From JANJTB01 sp032027125 (lineage in GTDB: Bacteria > Bacteroidota > Ignavibacteria > Kapaibacteriales > UBA2268): a DNA stretch of 64,000 bases. The notes beneath the pieces were generated by a model. The model saw only the letters and a list, made by a program, of their open reading frames with translations. It was not told where the DNA came from and did no database searches. A program made the position numbers and the translations under genes. Positions 18,376 through 26,379 of the stretch are shown piece by piece. The stretch is taken from assembly GCA_032027125.1 (NCBI GenBank), contig JAVSMQ010000001.1, positions 1,752,556 through 1,816,555 of the forward strand, in the 5' to 3' direction. Every line of letters begins with the position of its first letter. Position 1 is the first letter of the stretch.

Positions 18376-18467
18376 AATATTTTCAGCAGTTTAAATTGTG
18401 TCTGAACGAAAATTTGTAAATATATAGAATATATAGACTTGCAAAGATATTTTCTCAAGAAGAATTG

Positions 18468-18555
18468 AGACCCCACCCCAACCCTCCCCAAGGGGAGGGC
18501 TTTAAAACCTTGTACTGGCAACTCCCTCCCCTTGGGGAGGGTTGGGGTGGGGTCT
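18468..18555. repeat. Perfect 32-bp inverted repeat, long GC hairpin
   Basis: The arms at 18468-18499 and 18524-18555 are exact reverse complements (AGACCCCACCCCAACC..., 32 bases) around a 24-base loop. Each arm contains its own 8-bp palindrome, CCCTCCCC/GGGGAGGG, so a cruciform with secondary stems is possible. It lies in the 300-base non-coding stretch 18376-18675 between rluE and the DUF190 gene. It resembles repeats common in intergenic DNA of this phylum and the hairpin at 49608-49660. No transposase is nearby. Confidence 0.9.
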
Positions 18556-18675
18556 GTTTAAATTAATTGATATTTCTAAATCTATAGCATAATTATCTTC
18601 TTTTAATATATGACATTTAAGATGTTTTCGTTCAGCCACTAAATTAAAGTTTGTAAAATTAGCTTTGGATTACCA

Positions 18676-19044
18676 TTATGATTTACCTGTTTTCCCGGGT
18701 CCCTGAAAATATTTAATAATTTCAACATTTTCAAGAGTAATCAAACCGCCTTTCTCACAAGACTCAATAATTTCGTTCGCTGTTTCAATAAATGGATTAA
18801 TCTTTTCTTCGGAATCAATAATTACAATCATCACAGGCATTTCAAAAGACAAATCCAGAAGTTTTTGGGAATGTACCAGACTGCCTGAACCATAAGATAA
18901 AATCCCACGGAAAGCGGTTGCTCCGGCTATACCTGCCTTGAGTGCCTCATAAATCAGAACTTCGTAGAGCGGCTTGCCGTTATATTTATCCTGCTCTCCG
19001 ACATAAATCCTCAACTGTTTGGCTGATAACTTCAGATTGCTCAT
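18676..19044 (-). CDS. DUF190 family protein, PII-like, CrcB partner
   Basis: A 122-residue protein of the DUF190 family, with LRIYVGEQDKYNGKPLYEVL at the start and AGIAGATAFRGILSYGS in the middle, the two signatures of the family. DUF190 has a ferredoxin-like PII-type fold and often sits next to fluoride channel genes. It follows crcB by eight bases on the same strand, so the two are co-transcribed. A regulatory or accessory role in fluoride resistance is inferred from this conserved neighbourhood; no biochemical activity is established from sequence. Confidence 0.88.
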   Translation of the reverse strand: MSNLKLSAKQLRIYVGEQDKYNGKPLYEVLIYEALKAGIAGATAFRGILSYGSGSLVHSQKLLDLSFEMPVMIVIIDSEEKINPFIETANEIIESCEKGGLITLENVEIIKYFQGPGKTGKS

Positions 19045-19052
19045 TTGTTCAC

Positions 19053-19442
19053 CTAAAATATATTTTTAGCAATAATCAATCCACCGAAAAATGCGAGTAA
19101 ACCTGTAATAACACTTGCAAAGATATACAACAATGCCAAAAGATACTGCCCATCTCTTATCATCATTATATTTTCATAAGTAAAAGTAGAAAAAGTCGTA
19201 AAGCCGCCGCATAGACCTACTGTAAGAAATAGTGCAAAACCGGCATTGACTGACCTGAATTCCAAAAACATCTCTGTCAAAAATCCAAGTAACAGACTTC
19301 CAAGTATGTTCACCGTCAATGTAGAAAAAGGAAATGAAGTAATTTCAAGATACTGGAATAATTTAGATGTACCATATCTTGATACGGAACCTAAAAATCC
19401 CCCAAACCCAATCCATAATATATTGGTGATGTTTTCAGTCAT
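19053..19442 (-). CDS. crcB: Fluoride ion channel CrcB/Fluc
   Basis: A 129-residue protein with four transmembrane helices. The family signatures are clear: GFGGFLGSVSRYG at the start, TLTVNILGSLLLGFL with the pore Asn, and VGLCGGFTTFSTFTYE with the TM3 break and the phenylalanine box. Fluc channels work as antiparallel dual-topology dimers that expel toxic fluoride from the cytoplasm. The start codon is separated from the stop of the DUF3108 gene by only two bases, leaving no room for a fluoride riboswitch directly in front of it. Confidence 0.93.
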   Translation of the reverse strand: MTENITNILWIGFGGFLGSVSRYGTSKLFQYLEITSFPFSTLTVNILGSLLLGFLTEMFLEFRSVNAGFALFLTVGLCGGFTTFSTFTYENIMMIRDGQYLLALLYIFASVITGLLAFFGGLIIAKNIF

Positions 19443-19444
19443 TT

Positions 19445-20233
19445 TTAATCGGCTTTAGGCGGCTGCCAGTTCCCGCGGGACCATTTTACAAGTTCAATAT
19501 TTATATTACCTACATAAACATTCATTTGAGCTTTAATCGGTACTCTTGCTTCATCGTCGGAAAACCAGCCCTTAAAATATCCCTTCAATCCGTAAATACC
19601 TTCCCACTCAGCTTTCCCATCAAAGAACAGGGTCTTAACTGGATAACTTATAGAAGGAATTGTTACTTTAGATTTGTTGCCGTGAAAATTCAGATATGTA
19701 TATGAAATTCCTCCGCCAATGACAGTAGGAACCTTAACGGATTTCTTGATATCGGTAAATTCTCTTGCAAAAAAGAACAAAGTGCAGCCGTCAACTACTT
19801 TTTTATCAAACGGCATAGGTTTGTTCTCGGTAACAGTTTCATTTACTTTTTTTTCGTAGGTAATTAAATTTTTGGGGTAATCCATATAAAATGATTCCTT
19901 TTCCCAAATATTTTCATCACCTTTGATAGAACCGGTAAATTCATAAGAGTATGTTAGTTTTGGATTCATCCAACTGTCAAAAAAAGCATGAAGACTTACA
20001 AAAGGAATTCCTGATTTCGACTTCATTTCAGCTTTCGCTTTAAAAACTTTATTACCTTTAAAATCAATTATTTGTTCAGATTTAATAATGATACTTCCAA
20101 GTTTAACGCCAAAAAAGGAGACATCATATTCAATAACTTCTCCCGGATATATTACTTTGGACTGTGAATATAAGTTGGTAAAACCTGCTGAAAGAAAAAC
20201 TATACATGCAATTGCATAAAATTTAAATCTCAA
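19445..20233 (-). CDS. DUF3108 domain-containing secreted protein
   Basis: A 262-residue protein with a signal peptide (FYAIACIVFLSAGFTNLYSQ). The rest is beta-rich and matches DUF3108: YPGEVIEYDVSFFGVKLGSI at the start, FHAFFDSW-like segments (SLHAFFDSWMNPKLTYSYEF) and a conserved VDGCTLFFFARE block. The family is periplasmic or outer-membrane-associated and of unknown function, with a lipocalin-like barrel suspected. It is the first gene of a three-gene run with crcB and the DUF190 gene. Whether it contributes to fluoride resistance is unknown; the arrangement may simply be shared transcription. Confidence 0.8.
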   Translation of the reverse strand: MRFKFYAIACIVFLSAGFTNLYSQSKVIYPGEVIEYDVSFFGVKLGSIIIKSEQIIDFKGNKVFKAKAEMKSKSGIPFVSLHAFFDSWMNPKLTYSYEFTGSIKGDENIWEKESFYMDYPKNLITYEKKVNETVTENKPMPFDKKVVDGCTLFFFAREFTDIKKSVKVPTVIGGGISYTYLNFHGNKSKVTIPSISYPVKTLFFDGKAEWEGIYGLKGYFKGWFSDDEARVPIKAQMNVYVGNINIELVKWSRGNWQPPKAD

Positions 20234-20337
20234 AATATTTTCCTGTTAAATTTATAAATCATAATCTATCAATATAACGTAACAATTGGAAAAAAGATAC
20301 AAAATGATTTAAATAGTGATTTTTGAAGTTTACTAAG

Positions 20338-20412
20338 TCGGGGTGGAGGGATTCGAACCCCCGACCCCCTGCTCCCAAAGCAGGTGCGCTAACCGGACTG
20401 CGCTACACCCCG
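20338..20412 (-). tRNA. tRNA-Pro(TGG)
   Basis: A full cloverleaf on the minus strand: acceptor CGGGGTG/CACCCCG, D-arm GCGC...GCGC, anticodon stem CCTGC/GCAGG around TTTGGGA (anticodon TGG), and T-arm GGGGG-TTCGAAT-CCCTC with discriminator A. CCA is not encoded. Confidence 0.95.
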
Positions 20413-20580
20413 AATAATAGAATTACAAAAATACTCATATTTTTTATACTGTGCAAATTATATTTGGTTTAATACAGATTTACTGGTGTTCTTTACACAA
20501 AAATAATTTCTTAGAGATAACGTTACCGTAAAAGTAAGTTTTGAAGTTAACAATTAAAAAATAATACAAAGGTTATTAGT

Positions 20581-21090
20581 ATGAAACAGGTAGTATTAGA
20601 TGCTTTGAACAAGCAAATTACAAGAGAAATGTATTCAGCGAATCTTTATCTTTCAATGTCAGCATACTTTTCATCAAAAAACCTCAACGGCTTTGCTAAA
20701 TGGATGGAATTGCAGGCTGGTGAAGAAATGATGCATGCAATGAAGTTTTTCAAATACATTCTTCAACGCGGCGGGAAGACTGTTATGAATGCCATCGCAG
20801 CTCCTCCTTCCGATTGGCAGTCTCCTTTGAAAGCTTTTGAAGATGCTTATCATCACGAAACTTTAGTAACAGGCTGGATATACGAAATTGTTGGAATAGC
20901 CAGAGCTGAGAATGATTTTGCCACAGAGAATTTACTTCAATGGTTTGTTACCGAGCAGGTTGAAGAAGAAGCAACATCTCTGGAAATAGTTGAAAAACTG
21001 CGTATGGTCGGTGATGACACTCAGGGTTTATTTATGATGGATAACTCACTTGGTCAGCGTACTGCAAGTCCTGCTCCTGCCGGTGCATAA
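20581..21090 (+). CDS. ftnA: Bacterial non-haem ferritin
   Basis: A 169-residue four-helix protein of normal ferritin length. The ferroxidase residues are in place: Glu16 (TREMYSANLY), Glu49 and His52 (GEEMMHAMKF), Glu93 (HHETLVTGW), Gln126 and Glu129 (TEQVEEEAT). It stores iron as a mineral in a 24-subunit shell. The Ala/Pro-rich tail (ASPAPAGA) is dispensable in the family. RBS AAAGG lies ten bases before the ATG. The gene is monocistronic, with its own terminator. A cytochrome c-FTR1 iron permease is encoded elsewhere in the window. Confidence 0.93.
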   Translation: MKQVVLDALNKQITREMYSANLYLSMSAYFSSKNLNGFAKWMELQAGEEMMHAMKFFKYILQRGGKTVMNAIAAPPSDWQSPLKAFEDAYHHETLVTGWIYEIVGIARAENDFATENLLQWFVTEQVEEEATSLEIVEKLRMVGDDTQGLFMMDNSLGQRTASPAPAGA

Positions 21091-21121
21091 GGAATTGCGT
21101 TTTTAATAGGATTTTTTTTGG

Positions 21122-21146
21122 ATGGGGCTTATGCCCCATTTTTTTC
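21122..21146 (+). terminator. Rho-independent terminator after ferritin
   Basis: ATGGGGC, loop TTAT, then GCCCCAT, followed by seven or more T: a canonical terminator 31 bases after the stop codon of the ferritin gene. Confidence 0.9.
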
Positions 21147-21158
21147 ATCAGAAATATC

Positions 21159-21743
21159 ATGATAAATCTGCCAAAAATACTTGTTTTAGATAATAATGAT
21201 TCATTCACATACAATCTCGTGCAAATGTTCGTGAATTGCGGCTCTATGGTAAGTGTTCATTCTTCAGATACGATTGAACCTGAGATTGCCGGGCATTTTG
21301 ATGGAATAGTACTTTCTCCGGGACCGGGGTTGCCTTCAGATTTTCCTCTGATGAATACTGTCATTGAATCATATCACCAAACAAAGCCGATACTTGGTGT
21401 TTGTCTTGGTCATCAGGCTTTGGCTGAATTTTTTGGAGGTGAACTTTATAGATTAAACAAAGTTCGTCACGGCATAAAAAGTGAAATTATTATTTCAGAT
21501 GACATTATTTACAAAGGATTAAATAAGCCGGTATTTGTAGGAAGATATCATTCCTGGGCTGTAAAGGTACCGCTTCCCGAATGTTTATCAGTTACTTCCG
21601 TATCTACAGACGGGGTACTGATGTCATTCAGACATAATCACTATAACATAAGAGGAATTCAATACCACCCTGAATCAATAATAAGTGACAAAGGTATCGT
21701 TATAATCAAAAACTGGATTGACAATATTTCATGTAAATCATAG
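21159..21743 (+). CDS. pabA: Glutamine amidotransferase component of anthranilate/aminodeoxychorismate synthase
   Basis: A 194-residue class I glutamine amidotransferase. The triad is visible: Cys82 (LGVCLGHQALAEFFGG), His170 and Glu172 (GIQYHPESI). The opening KILVLDNNDSFTYNLVQMF and the SPGPGLPSD loop are typical of the TrpG/PabA subunits that pass ammonia to TrpE or PabB. Neither partner is adjacent, so tryptophan versus folate synthesis cannot be decided; a shared subunit is possible. A stand-alone gene favours pabA slightly. It is bounded by terminators on both sides. Confidence 0.85.
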   Translation: MINLPKILVLDNNDSFTYNLVQMFVNCGSMVSVHSSDTIEPEIAGHFDGIVLSPGPGLPSDFPLMNTVIESYHQTKPILGVCLGHQALAEFFGGELYRLNKVRHGIKSEIIISDDIIYKGLNKPVFVGRYHSWAVKVPLPECLSVTSVSTDGVLMSFRHNHYNIRGIQYHPESIISDKGIVIIKNWIDNISCKS

Positions 21744-21800
21744 AGAATATGAGTGGTTAGTTGATAATTTCCTAATGAATTATCACGGAATATATGTTTA

Positions 21801-21832
21801 AAAGCCCGATACAGTTATGTTTCGGGCTTTTT
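21801..21832 (+). terminator. Rho-independent terminator
   Basis: AAAGCCCGA, an 11-base loop, then TCGGGCTTTTT: terminates the amidotransferase gene and, read on the other strand, could serve the convergent M23 gene. Confidence 0.85.
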
Positions 21833-21856
21833 GTTAAAGTATTTATCCTGTGCTGA

Positions 21857-22981
21857 TTATTTTTCAAAATTTATGATGGCAGATGCTTCCATCATTGAAT
21901 TATGAATTACCTCTTTAGGGACTATAACTGCTTTATCATTCCATTCGGCAACTTTGGTATATTCCTTTAAAACAAATGGAACACCATATGATAACAAGAT
22001 GTCAGTACCGTCAAAAATATGGAAATGTAAGTGTGGAGCAGTTGAATTACCTGAATTGCCTAAAATAGCAATCGGGTCGCCCACCTTAACATTTGCACCC
22101 TGACTGACTAAGAAAGAATTGGGCTGACAGTGGGCATAAAATGCTTTTTTCCCGCCGCCTATATCTAAAATTAAATAATTGCCGGCATATTCATCTAAGT
22201 TGTTAAATTTAATATTTTGCATATTTCCATTATTTTCGGGTCTGCCATCAGTGATTGTTAATACTTTTCCATCGGCAACGGCATAAAGAGTATCTCCGTA
22301 ATTGAAATAAGATTCATTTTTAGCCGGGTCTCCTATGAAGTAATCTTCCATTTGAGGATTAAGCTGTAAATTGTCAAAAGCAAATCTTTCGGCATTATAT
22401 AATTTCCCTTCCGTAAAAAAAGTAACGTAGAAATGATATTCATTTGTTGATTGATTAATAAATAACCAATTCTCTCCTTTGACGGGTGAACTTATGACAA
22501 TCGGAATTTCGGAAAATCTTGGTGTCAACGAACCTCCTTCAACATGGATTATTTCATTCTTTATGGTATCCCGCAATGTTAATATATGCGAAATTTTACT
22601 CGGTTTTGTCTCTGTTAGAAGTATGGGAAGCTGGATTGATAAATAATATGATTTGATTTCATCCTGCTGAAAAAGGTTAGTCGGACTTAAAGGGCTTTTA
22701 TAAATTTTTGGTAAATTCTCACCTTCAAGTTTGATTAATTCCTTTTTTGAAACGTCATCAATGACTTGAATAGAAACAAGTTTCAAACCTTCTTTTTCAA
22801 ATTCCCATAGCTTCAAACTATATGGTATCCGAATATACTTCTCAGTTGGAAACGGGATATCATTTTTGATAACCTGAATTTTGCTTGAATTGTCAGGGCT
22901 TGGGTTAGTTGCATTGTTATCACTGCATCCCCAAAGAGCTAAAACTACACATAGTAGAATTGCCGGTAATAAATATTTCAT
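21857..22981 (-). CDS. LytM/M23-domain lipoprotein
   Basis: A 374-residue lipoprotein with lipobox LALWGC (Cys19). The first 190 residues are beta-rich and not recognised. From about 225 a LytM fold is evident: TLYAVADGKVLTI, then His284 (FYAHCQ), VKVGDPIAILGNSGNSTAPH and the HLHFH box (His317, His319). The usual upstream metal ligand pair His-x3-Asp is only partly kept: Asp203 sits in AERFAFDNLQ with Arg where His is expected. It may be a peptidoglycan endopeptidase with a variant first motif, or a non-catalytic LytM activator. Convergent with the preceding gene; monocistronic. Confidence 0.8.
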   Translation of the reverse strand: MKYLLPAILLCVVLALWGCSDNNATNPSPDNSSKIQVIKNDIPFPTEKYIRIPYSLKLWEFEKEGLKLVSIQVIDDVSKKELIKLEGENLPKIYKSPLSPTNLFQQDEIKSYYLSIQLPILLTETKPSKISHILTLRDTIKNEIIHVEGGSLTPRFSEIPIVISSPVKGENWLFINQSTNEYHFYVTFFTEGKLYNAERFAFDNLQLNPQMEDYFIGDPAKNESYFNYGDTLYAVADGKVLTITDGRPENNGNMQNIKFNNLDEYAGNYLILDIGGGKKAFYAHCQPNSFLVSQGANVKVGDPIAILGNSGNSTAPHLHFHIFDGTDILLSYGVPFVLKEYTKVAEWNDKAVIVPKEVIHNSMMEASAIINFEK

Positions 22982-23206
22982 CTATTATTCCTTATAATAA
23001 ATAATAAAAAACGAAACCAATGGGTAAATAGTTTATAAAACTCAAGTGATTTATCTGAAAATTCTGCTTAAATTTAGAATTAACAATTTTACTATTTTAT
23101 ATATATAAAATGCACAAAACTGTTAAGATTACTTTCTGCTCTTCTGGTGTATCTGTGTAACCATTTTTATTGTAAAGACTTACAAGCAACTCATTTTAGA
23201 AGATTG

Positions 23207-23278
23207 TAGCGCATAGGGGAATTGAACCCCTGTTTTAGCCTTGAGAGGGCTACGTCCTAACCCCTAGACGAATGCGCC
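23207..23278 (-). tRNA. tRNA-Glu(CTC)
   Basis: Minus-strand cloverleaf: acceptor GGCGCAT/ATGCGCT, anticodon stem TAGCC/GGCTA around CTCTCAA (anticodon CTC), T-arm CAGGGGTTCAATTCCCCTA. The first acceptor pair is G-U. CCA is not encoded. It occupies the 424-base intergenic stretch 22982-23405, which is otherwise AT-rich. Confidence 0.93.
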
Positions 23279-23336
23279 GTTAGGAATTCAAAAATATCAC
23301 TTTTTTCTGAGATTTGAAAGTATTATTTTATTTGTT

Positions 23337-23367
23337 TTGCTTAGTTGTTGATTTTAAACTACTTTTG
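23337..23367 (+). promoter_or_regulatory. Bacteroidota-type promoter for the transaldolase-like gene
   Basis: TTG at 23337-23339, 20 bases, then TACTTTTG at 23360-23367, which fits the -33 TTTG / -7 TAnnTTTG consensus of Bacteroidota. The ATG follows 38 bases after the -7 box, with GGAGA just before it. Confidence 0.6.
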
Positions 23368-23405
23368 TACTTTACTTTATTACGATAATTTTTGGAGAAT
23401 TAAAA

Positions 23406-24161
23406 ATGGAATTATACCTCGACTCAGCAAATCTTGAACATATTCGTCAAGCCGAATCACTCGGTATTTTAAGCGGTGTTACTACAAACCCGTCACTACT
23501 GGCTAAAGAAGACCCTAAAGTAGATGTTAAAAAACGTATTCTTGAAATTTACAAGTTAGTCGGCGGTCACTTATCAGTTGAGGTAATTTCGACCGAAACA
23601 ACCGGAATGCTGAAAGAAGCTTATGATATACTGAAATGGTTCCCTGAAGCTACTATCAAAATACCTATGATACCTGCCGGTTTGTCTGCTGTAAGAAAAC
23701 TTTCTGATGATGGCGTTCCTACTAACGTCACACTGGTATTCAGCGCTAATCAGGCTATTGCTGCACAGAATGCAGGCGCCAGCTACGTATCAATATTTAT
23801 GGGTCGTCTTGATGATATTTCACTCGAAAGCGCCCGCGTGCTGGAAGATATTTGTCAGATATGGGAAATGCATGAGTATGATTCGGAAATAATAGCAGCT
23901 TCAATACGCAATCCAATTCATCTTACTCAGGCTGCGATGGCAGGTGCTCATATTGCAACAGTTCCATATAATGTCCTCATGCAGTCTATGAAACACCCTT
24001 TGACTGATTCCGGTTTAAAGAGTTTTCTTGATGATTACAACAGACTTCAGACAGAAATAAGCAAATTGACACCTAACCGTATAGAGATTGTTAAGCCGAA
24101 TCTTACTAAACCTGCACCAAAAACGAACAAACGCGGAGCAATCAAAAAGCAGGGTTTATAA
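23406..24161 (+). CDS. talC: Transaldolase/fructose-6-phosphate aldolase family protein (TalC type)
   Basis: A 251-residue small transaldolase. The Schiff-base lysine is Lys85 (EATIKIPMIP), and the SGVTTNPSL loop near the N-terminus is canonical. At the position that separates the two activities (Tyr131 in E. coli FSA), this protein has Phe131 (YVSIFMGRLDDI), so I favour transaldolase activity in the non-oxidative pentose phosphate pathway over free aldolase activity. A basic C-terminal tail of about 20 residues (KPAPKTNKRGAIKKQ) extends past the usual end. A good Bacteroidota promoter precedes it and a terminator follows. Confidence 0.85.
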   Translation: MELYLDSANLEHIRQAESLGILSGVTTNPSLLAKEDPKVDVKKRILEIYKLVGGHLSVEVISTETTGMLKEAYDILKWFPEATIKIPMIPAGLSAVRKLSDDGVPTNVTLVFSANQAIAAQNAGASYVSIFMGRLDDISLESARVLEDICQIWEMHEYDSEIIAASIRNPIHLTQAAMAGAHIATVPYNVLMQSMKHPLTDSGLKSFLDDYNRLQTEISKLTPNRIEIVKPNLTKPAPKTNKRGAIKKQGL

Positions 24162-24234
24162 TAAATATTTGAATAGTATTAATAATTCCTGAAGTTAATA
24201 TTTGTTAGCATAAAAAATTGAAATGGATGAGACT

Positions 24235-24276
24235 ATCCTCTTATTTAAGTATAATATTTAAATAAGGGGATTATTT
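24235..24276 (+). terminator. Terminator hairpin downstream of the transaldolase-like gene
   Basis: ATCCTCTTATTTAA pairs with TTAAATAAGGGGAT (one G-U pair) around a nine-base loop, followed by TATTTT. The stretch 24162-24463 contains this hairpin and AT-rich leader sequence, but no further gene. Confidence 0.7.
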
Positions 24277-24463
24277 TATATAATTTGACAGATTTTGCCT
24301 GTAAGGGTTCATGGTATTGATATTTAATGATGATAACAAATTAAACAAACAAATAATTTATATTCATTTCCGTAAATCCTGTAATATAAATTTTTAAATT
24401 TTTGTTATTTTCATTATATTTGTTTTATGAAGATTCAAAGCATAAAAAAAATGAGTTGACTAT

Positions 24464-26296
24464 ATGGAGTTATTGTTTGAATTTGATTTAGAGTATGATG
24501 ATCAGAGCCCTTTTGGTATAGACCCTGAAAAGGATTTGGAATTTTTGCTGTCTGAAATTGACAAATATGATAGTACTATTGACAAAGATATAGTTAAACA
24601 GGCATTTTATTTCTGTCATGACAAACATAGCAGCACAATACGAAAATCAGGTTATCCATACTATACACATCCTTTGAATGTGGCTTTAATATTACTGCGA
24701 GAGTTCGCTATTCATGATACTGCATCTATTGCCGCAGCACTGCTTCACGATACCATCGAAGACGTTGCTGATGTCGAGGAAAGCGAGATATCACTGATAT
24801 TTGGACAAGATGTTGCAGAAATTGTCCAGGCAGTTACAAAAATATCAAATGAGAATATGTCATTGTACGGTAATAATGTTAACTGGGATTTACTGGATAA
24901 GAAACAGAAAAGCATCTTAAAACAAAAGCTCAAAGCAAGTACACACCGTAAATTATTTTTGGCTTTGGTAAGAGATATCCGCGTTGTACTAATCAAGCTT
25001 GCGGACAGATTACATAATTTGAGAACACTTCACTATCTCAGTAATACACAGCAAAAGGATATTTCCCTTGAAACCCTTAATTTTTATGTCCCGATTACAC
25101 ATAGACTTGGACTCACAAAAGTTAAAATGGAACTTGAGAACCGTTCATTTTATTATACCGATAAATCTGCTTATGAAGCAATCAGAATAGCTTTGAACGA
25201 AAAAAGAAGAGATTTTCTTGATTATATACGTGTTTTTTCCGATACAATTCAAAACAGTTTATATCAGCATAATCTTGACCATACTCTTTCGATTGTACAT
25301 AAGCATGAATATGAAATCTATAAAATGATTAATGACGGCAAGTCTTTAAGCGATATTGATAATTTTTATTCAATTGTGATAATACTGAACACAGATGACA
25401 TTCATGAATGTTATCGTGCCCACGGCGTGTTGGCTACTGCTTTTAATACAATCAGTTTTATTGATTATATCGCAAAGCCGAAAATGGATTGGTATAAATC
25501 ACTGATTACGGAATTATTCGGACCTGACGGAAAACGCGTTGAAATTATACTTCGTACAGTAGAAATGGAAAAAATTGCTGAGGAGGGGTTTTCTTCAAAA
25601 TTCTCACTTCGCAGCGGCAGAATCCGCGCCTTAAACTTCTCCGATAAAGAAATTGATGACTGGGGAGATTGGATGCAGGATATTATCGAAGATAAAGGCG
25701 AGAAAGCGAACCAAATTATCTGGGATGCAATCAAAGTAAATTTATTTGACAGCGAATTATCTGTATATACCAAAGACGGACAGACTGTGACACTGCCTGA
25801 CGGTGCAAACCTGATTGATTTTGCCTTTGCTTTATCGGACGACTTTGGTTATCACTGTATTTCGGGTAAAGTTAACGGTGTTATTTGTGATTTGAATTAT
25901 AAATTGAGAACCGGTCAGCAAGTTGAAATCATTCATTCTCCAAAGTTTCAGCCAAAACCGGAATGGCAGGAAAATGTAGTCTCACACAGAGCCGTATCAA
26001 AACTTCACAAGTATTTCAAGGTTCACTCAAGCCAGTTAGAACCATTAAGCAGTACTCAAACAGATTATGATGCCCGTGTCAGAATTAAGGGTGAGGACAG
26101 AGAACGAATGCTTTTTGAAATTACGGAAGCAATCGGAAAGTCAATTATTAGAAGAATTAATTTGGATACATCCGATATATTATTTGAAGGAATAGTTACC
26201 ATTAAGATTTCCGATAAACAGGAACTTAATTCTATCATTACTCGTTTGATGGGAATCAGAGGTATTAAAAGTGTTGTAAGACTTAGAGAAGAATGA
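24464..26296 (+). CDS. RelA/SpoT-type protein: HD hydrolase with degenerate synthetase, TGS and ACT domains
   Basis: A 610-residue Rel/Spo homologue. The N-terminal (p)ppGpp hydrolase has its metal and catalytic residues: His69 (YYTHPLNVA), His95-Asp96 and Glu99-Asp100 (LLHDTIEDV), Asp181 and Asn185 (LADRLHNLRTL). The synthetase region (about 275-380) is eroded: the usual D-L-x-x-I-R is DNFYSIVII, N-G-Y-x-S-L-H-T is MDWYKSLIT and E-x-Q-I-R-T is VEIILRT, so residues for ATP and GDP binding are lost. A TGS domain (about 431-490) and a C-terminal ACT domain (about 535-610) follow. It is most likely a dedicated ppGpp hydrolase (SpoT-like). The helical and zinc-finger regions between TGS and ACT are shortened. 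A terminator follows. Confidence 0.87.
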   Translation: MELLFEFDLEYDDQSPFGIDPEKDLEFLLSEIDKYDSTIDKDIVKQAFYFCHDKHSSTIRKSGYPYYTHPLNVALILLREFAIHDTASIAAALLHDTIEDVADVEESEISLIFGQDVAEIVQAVTKISNENMSLYGNNVNWDLLDKKQKSILKQKLKASTHRKLFLALVRDIRVVLIKLADRLHNLRTLHYLSNTQQKDISLETLNFYVPITHRLGLTKVKMELENRSFYYTDKSAYEAIRIALNEKRRDFLDYIRVFSDTIQNSLYQHNLDHTLSIVHKHEYEIYKMINDGKSLSDIDNFYSIVIILNTDDIHECYRAHGVLATAFNTISFIDYIAKPKMDWYKSLITELFGPDGKRVEIILRTVEMEKIAEEGFSSKFSLRSGRIRALNFSDKEIDDWGDWMQDIIEDKGEKANQIIWDAIKVNLFDSELSVYTKDGQTVTLPDGANLIDFAFALSDDFGYHCISGKVNGVICDLNYKLRTGQQVEIIHSPKFQPKPEWQENVVSHRAVSKLHKYFKVHSSQLEPLSSTQTDYDARVRIKGEDRERMLFEITEAIGKSIIRRINLDTSDILFEGIVTIKISDKQELNSIITRLMGIRGIKSVVRLREE

Positions 26297-26308
26297 TTTT
26301 CAGTCATT

Positions 26309-26356
26309 AAAAAAGTCTCAAATGTTTGATATTCATACATTTGAGACTTTTTATTT
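26309..26356. terminator. Bidirectional terminator between convergent genes
   Basis: AAAAAGTCTCAAATGT pairs with ACATTTGAGACTTTTT around a short loop. A-tract and T-tract flank it symmetrically, so it can end both the Rel/Spo transcript and the convergent T9SS gene at 26380. Confidence 0.9.
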
Positions 26357-26379
26357 TAAAATAATGTGCTGCTGATAAA

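Noticed and set aside
18468..18555. CRISPR repeat or simple terminator
   Set aside because: There is only one inverted pair, no direct repeat-spacer pattern, and no T-run next to a gene end; it is listed as an inverted repeat.
19443..19444. Fluoride riboswitch directly upstream of crcB
   Set aside because: Only two bases separate crcB from the upstream gene, so no riboswitch can fit there.
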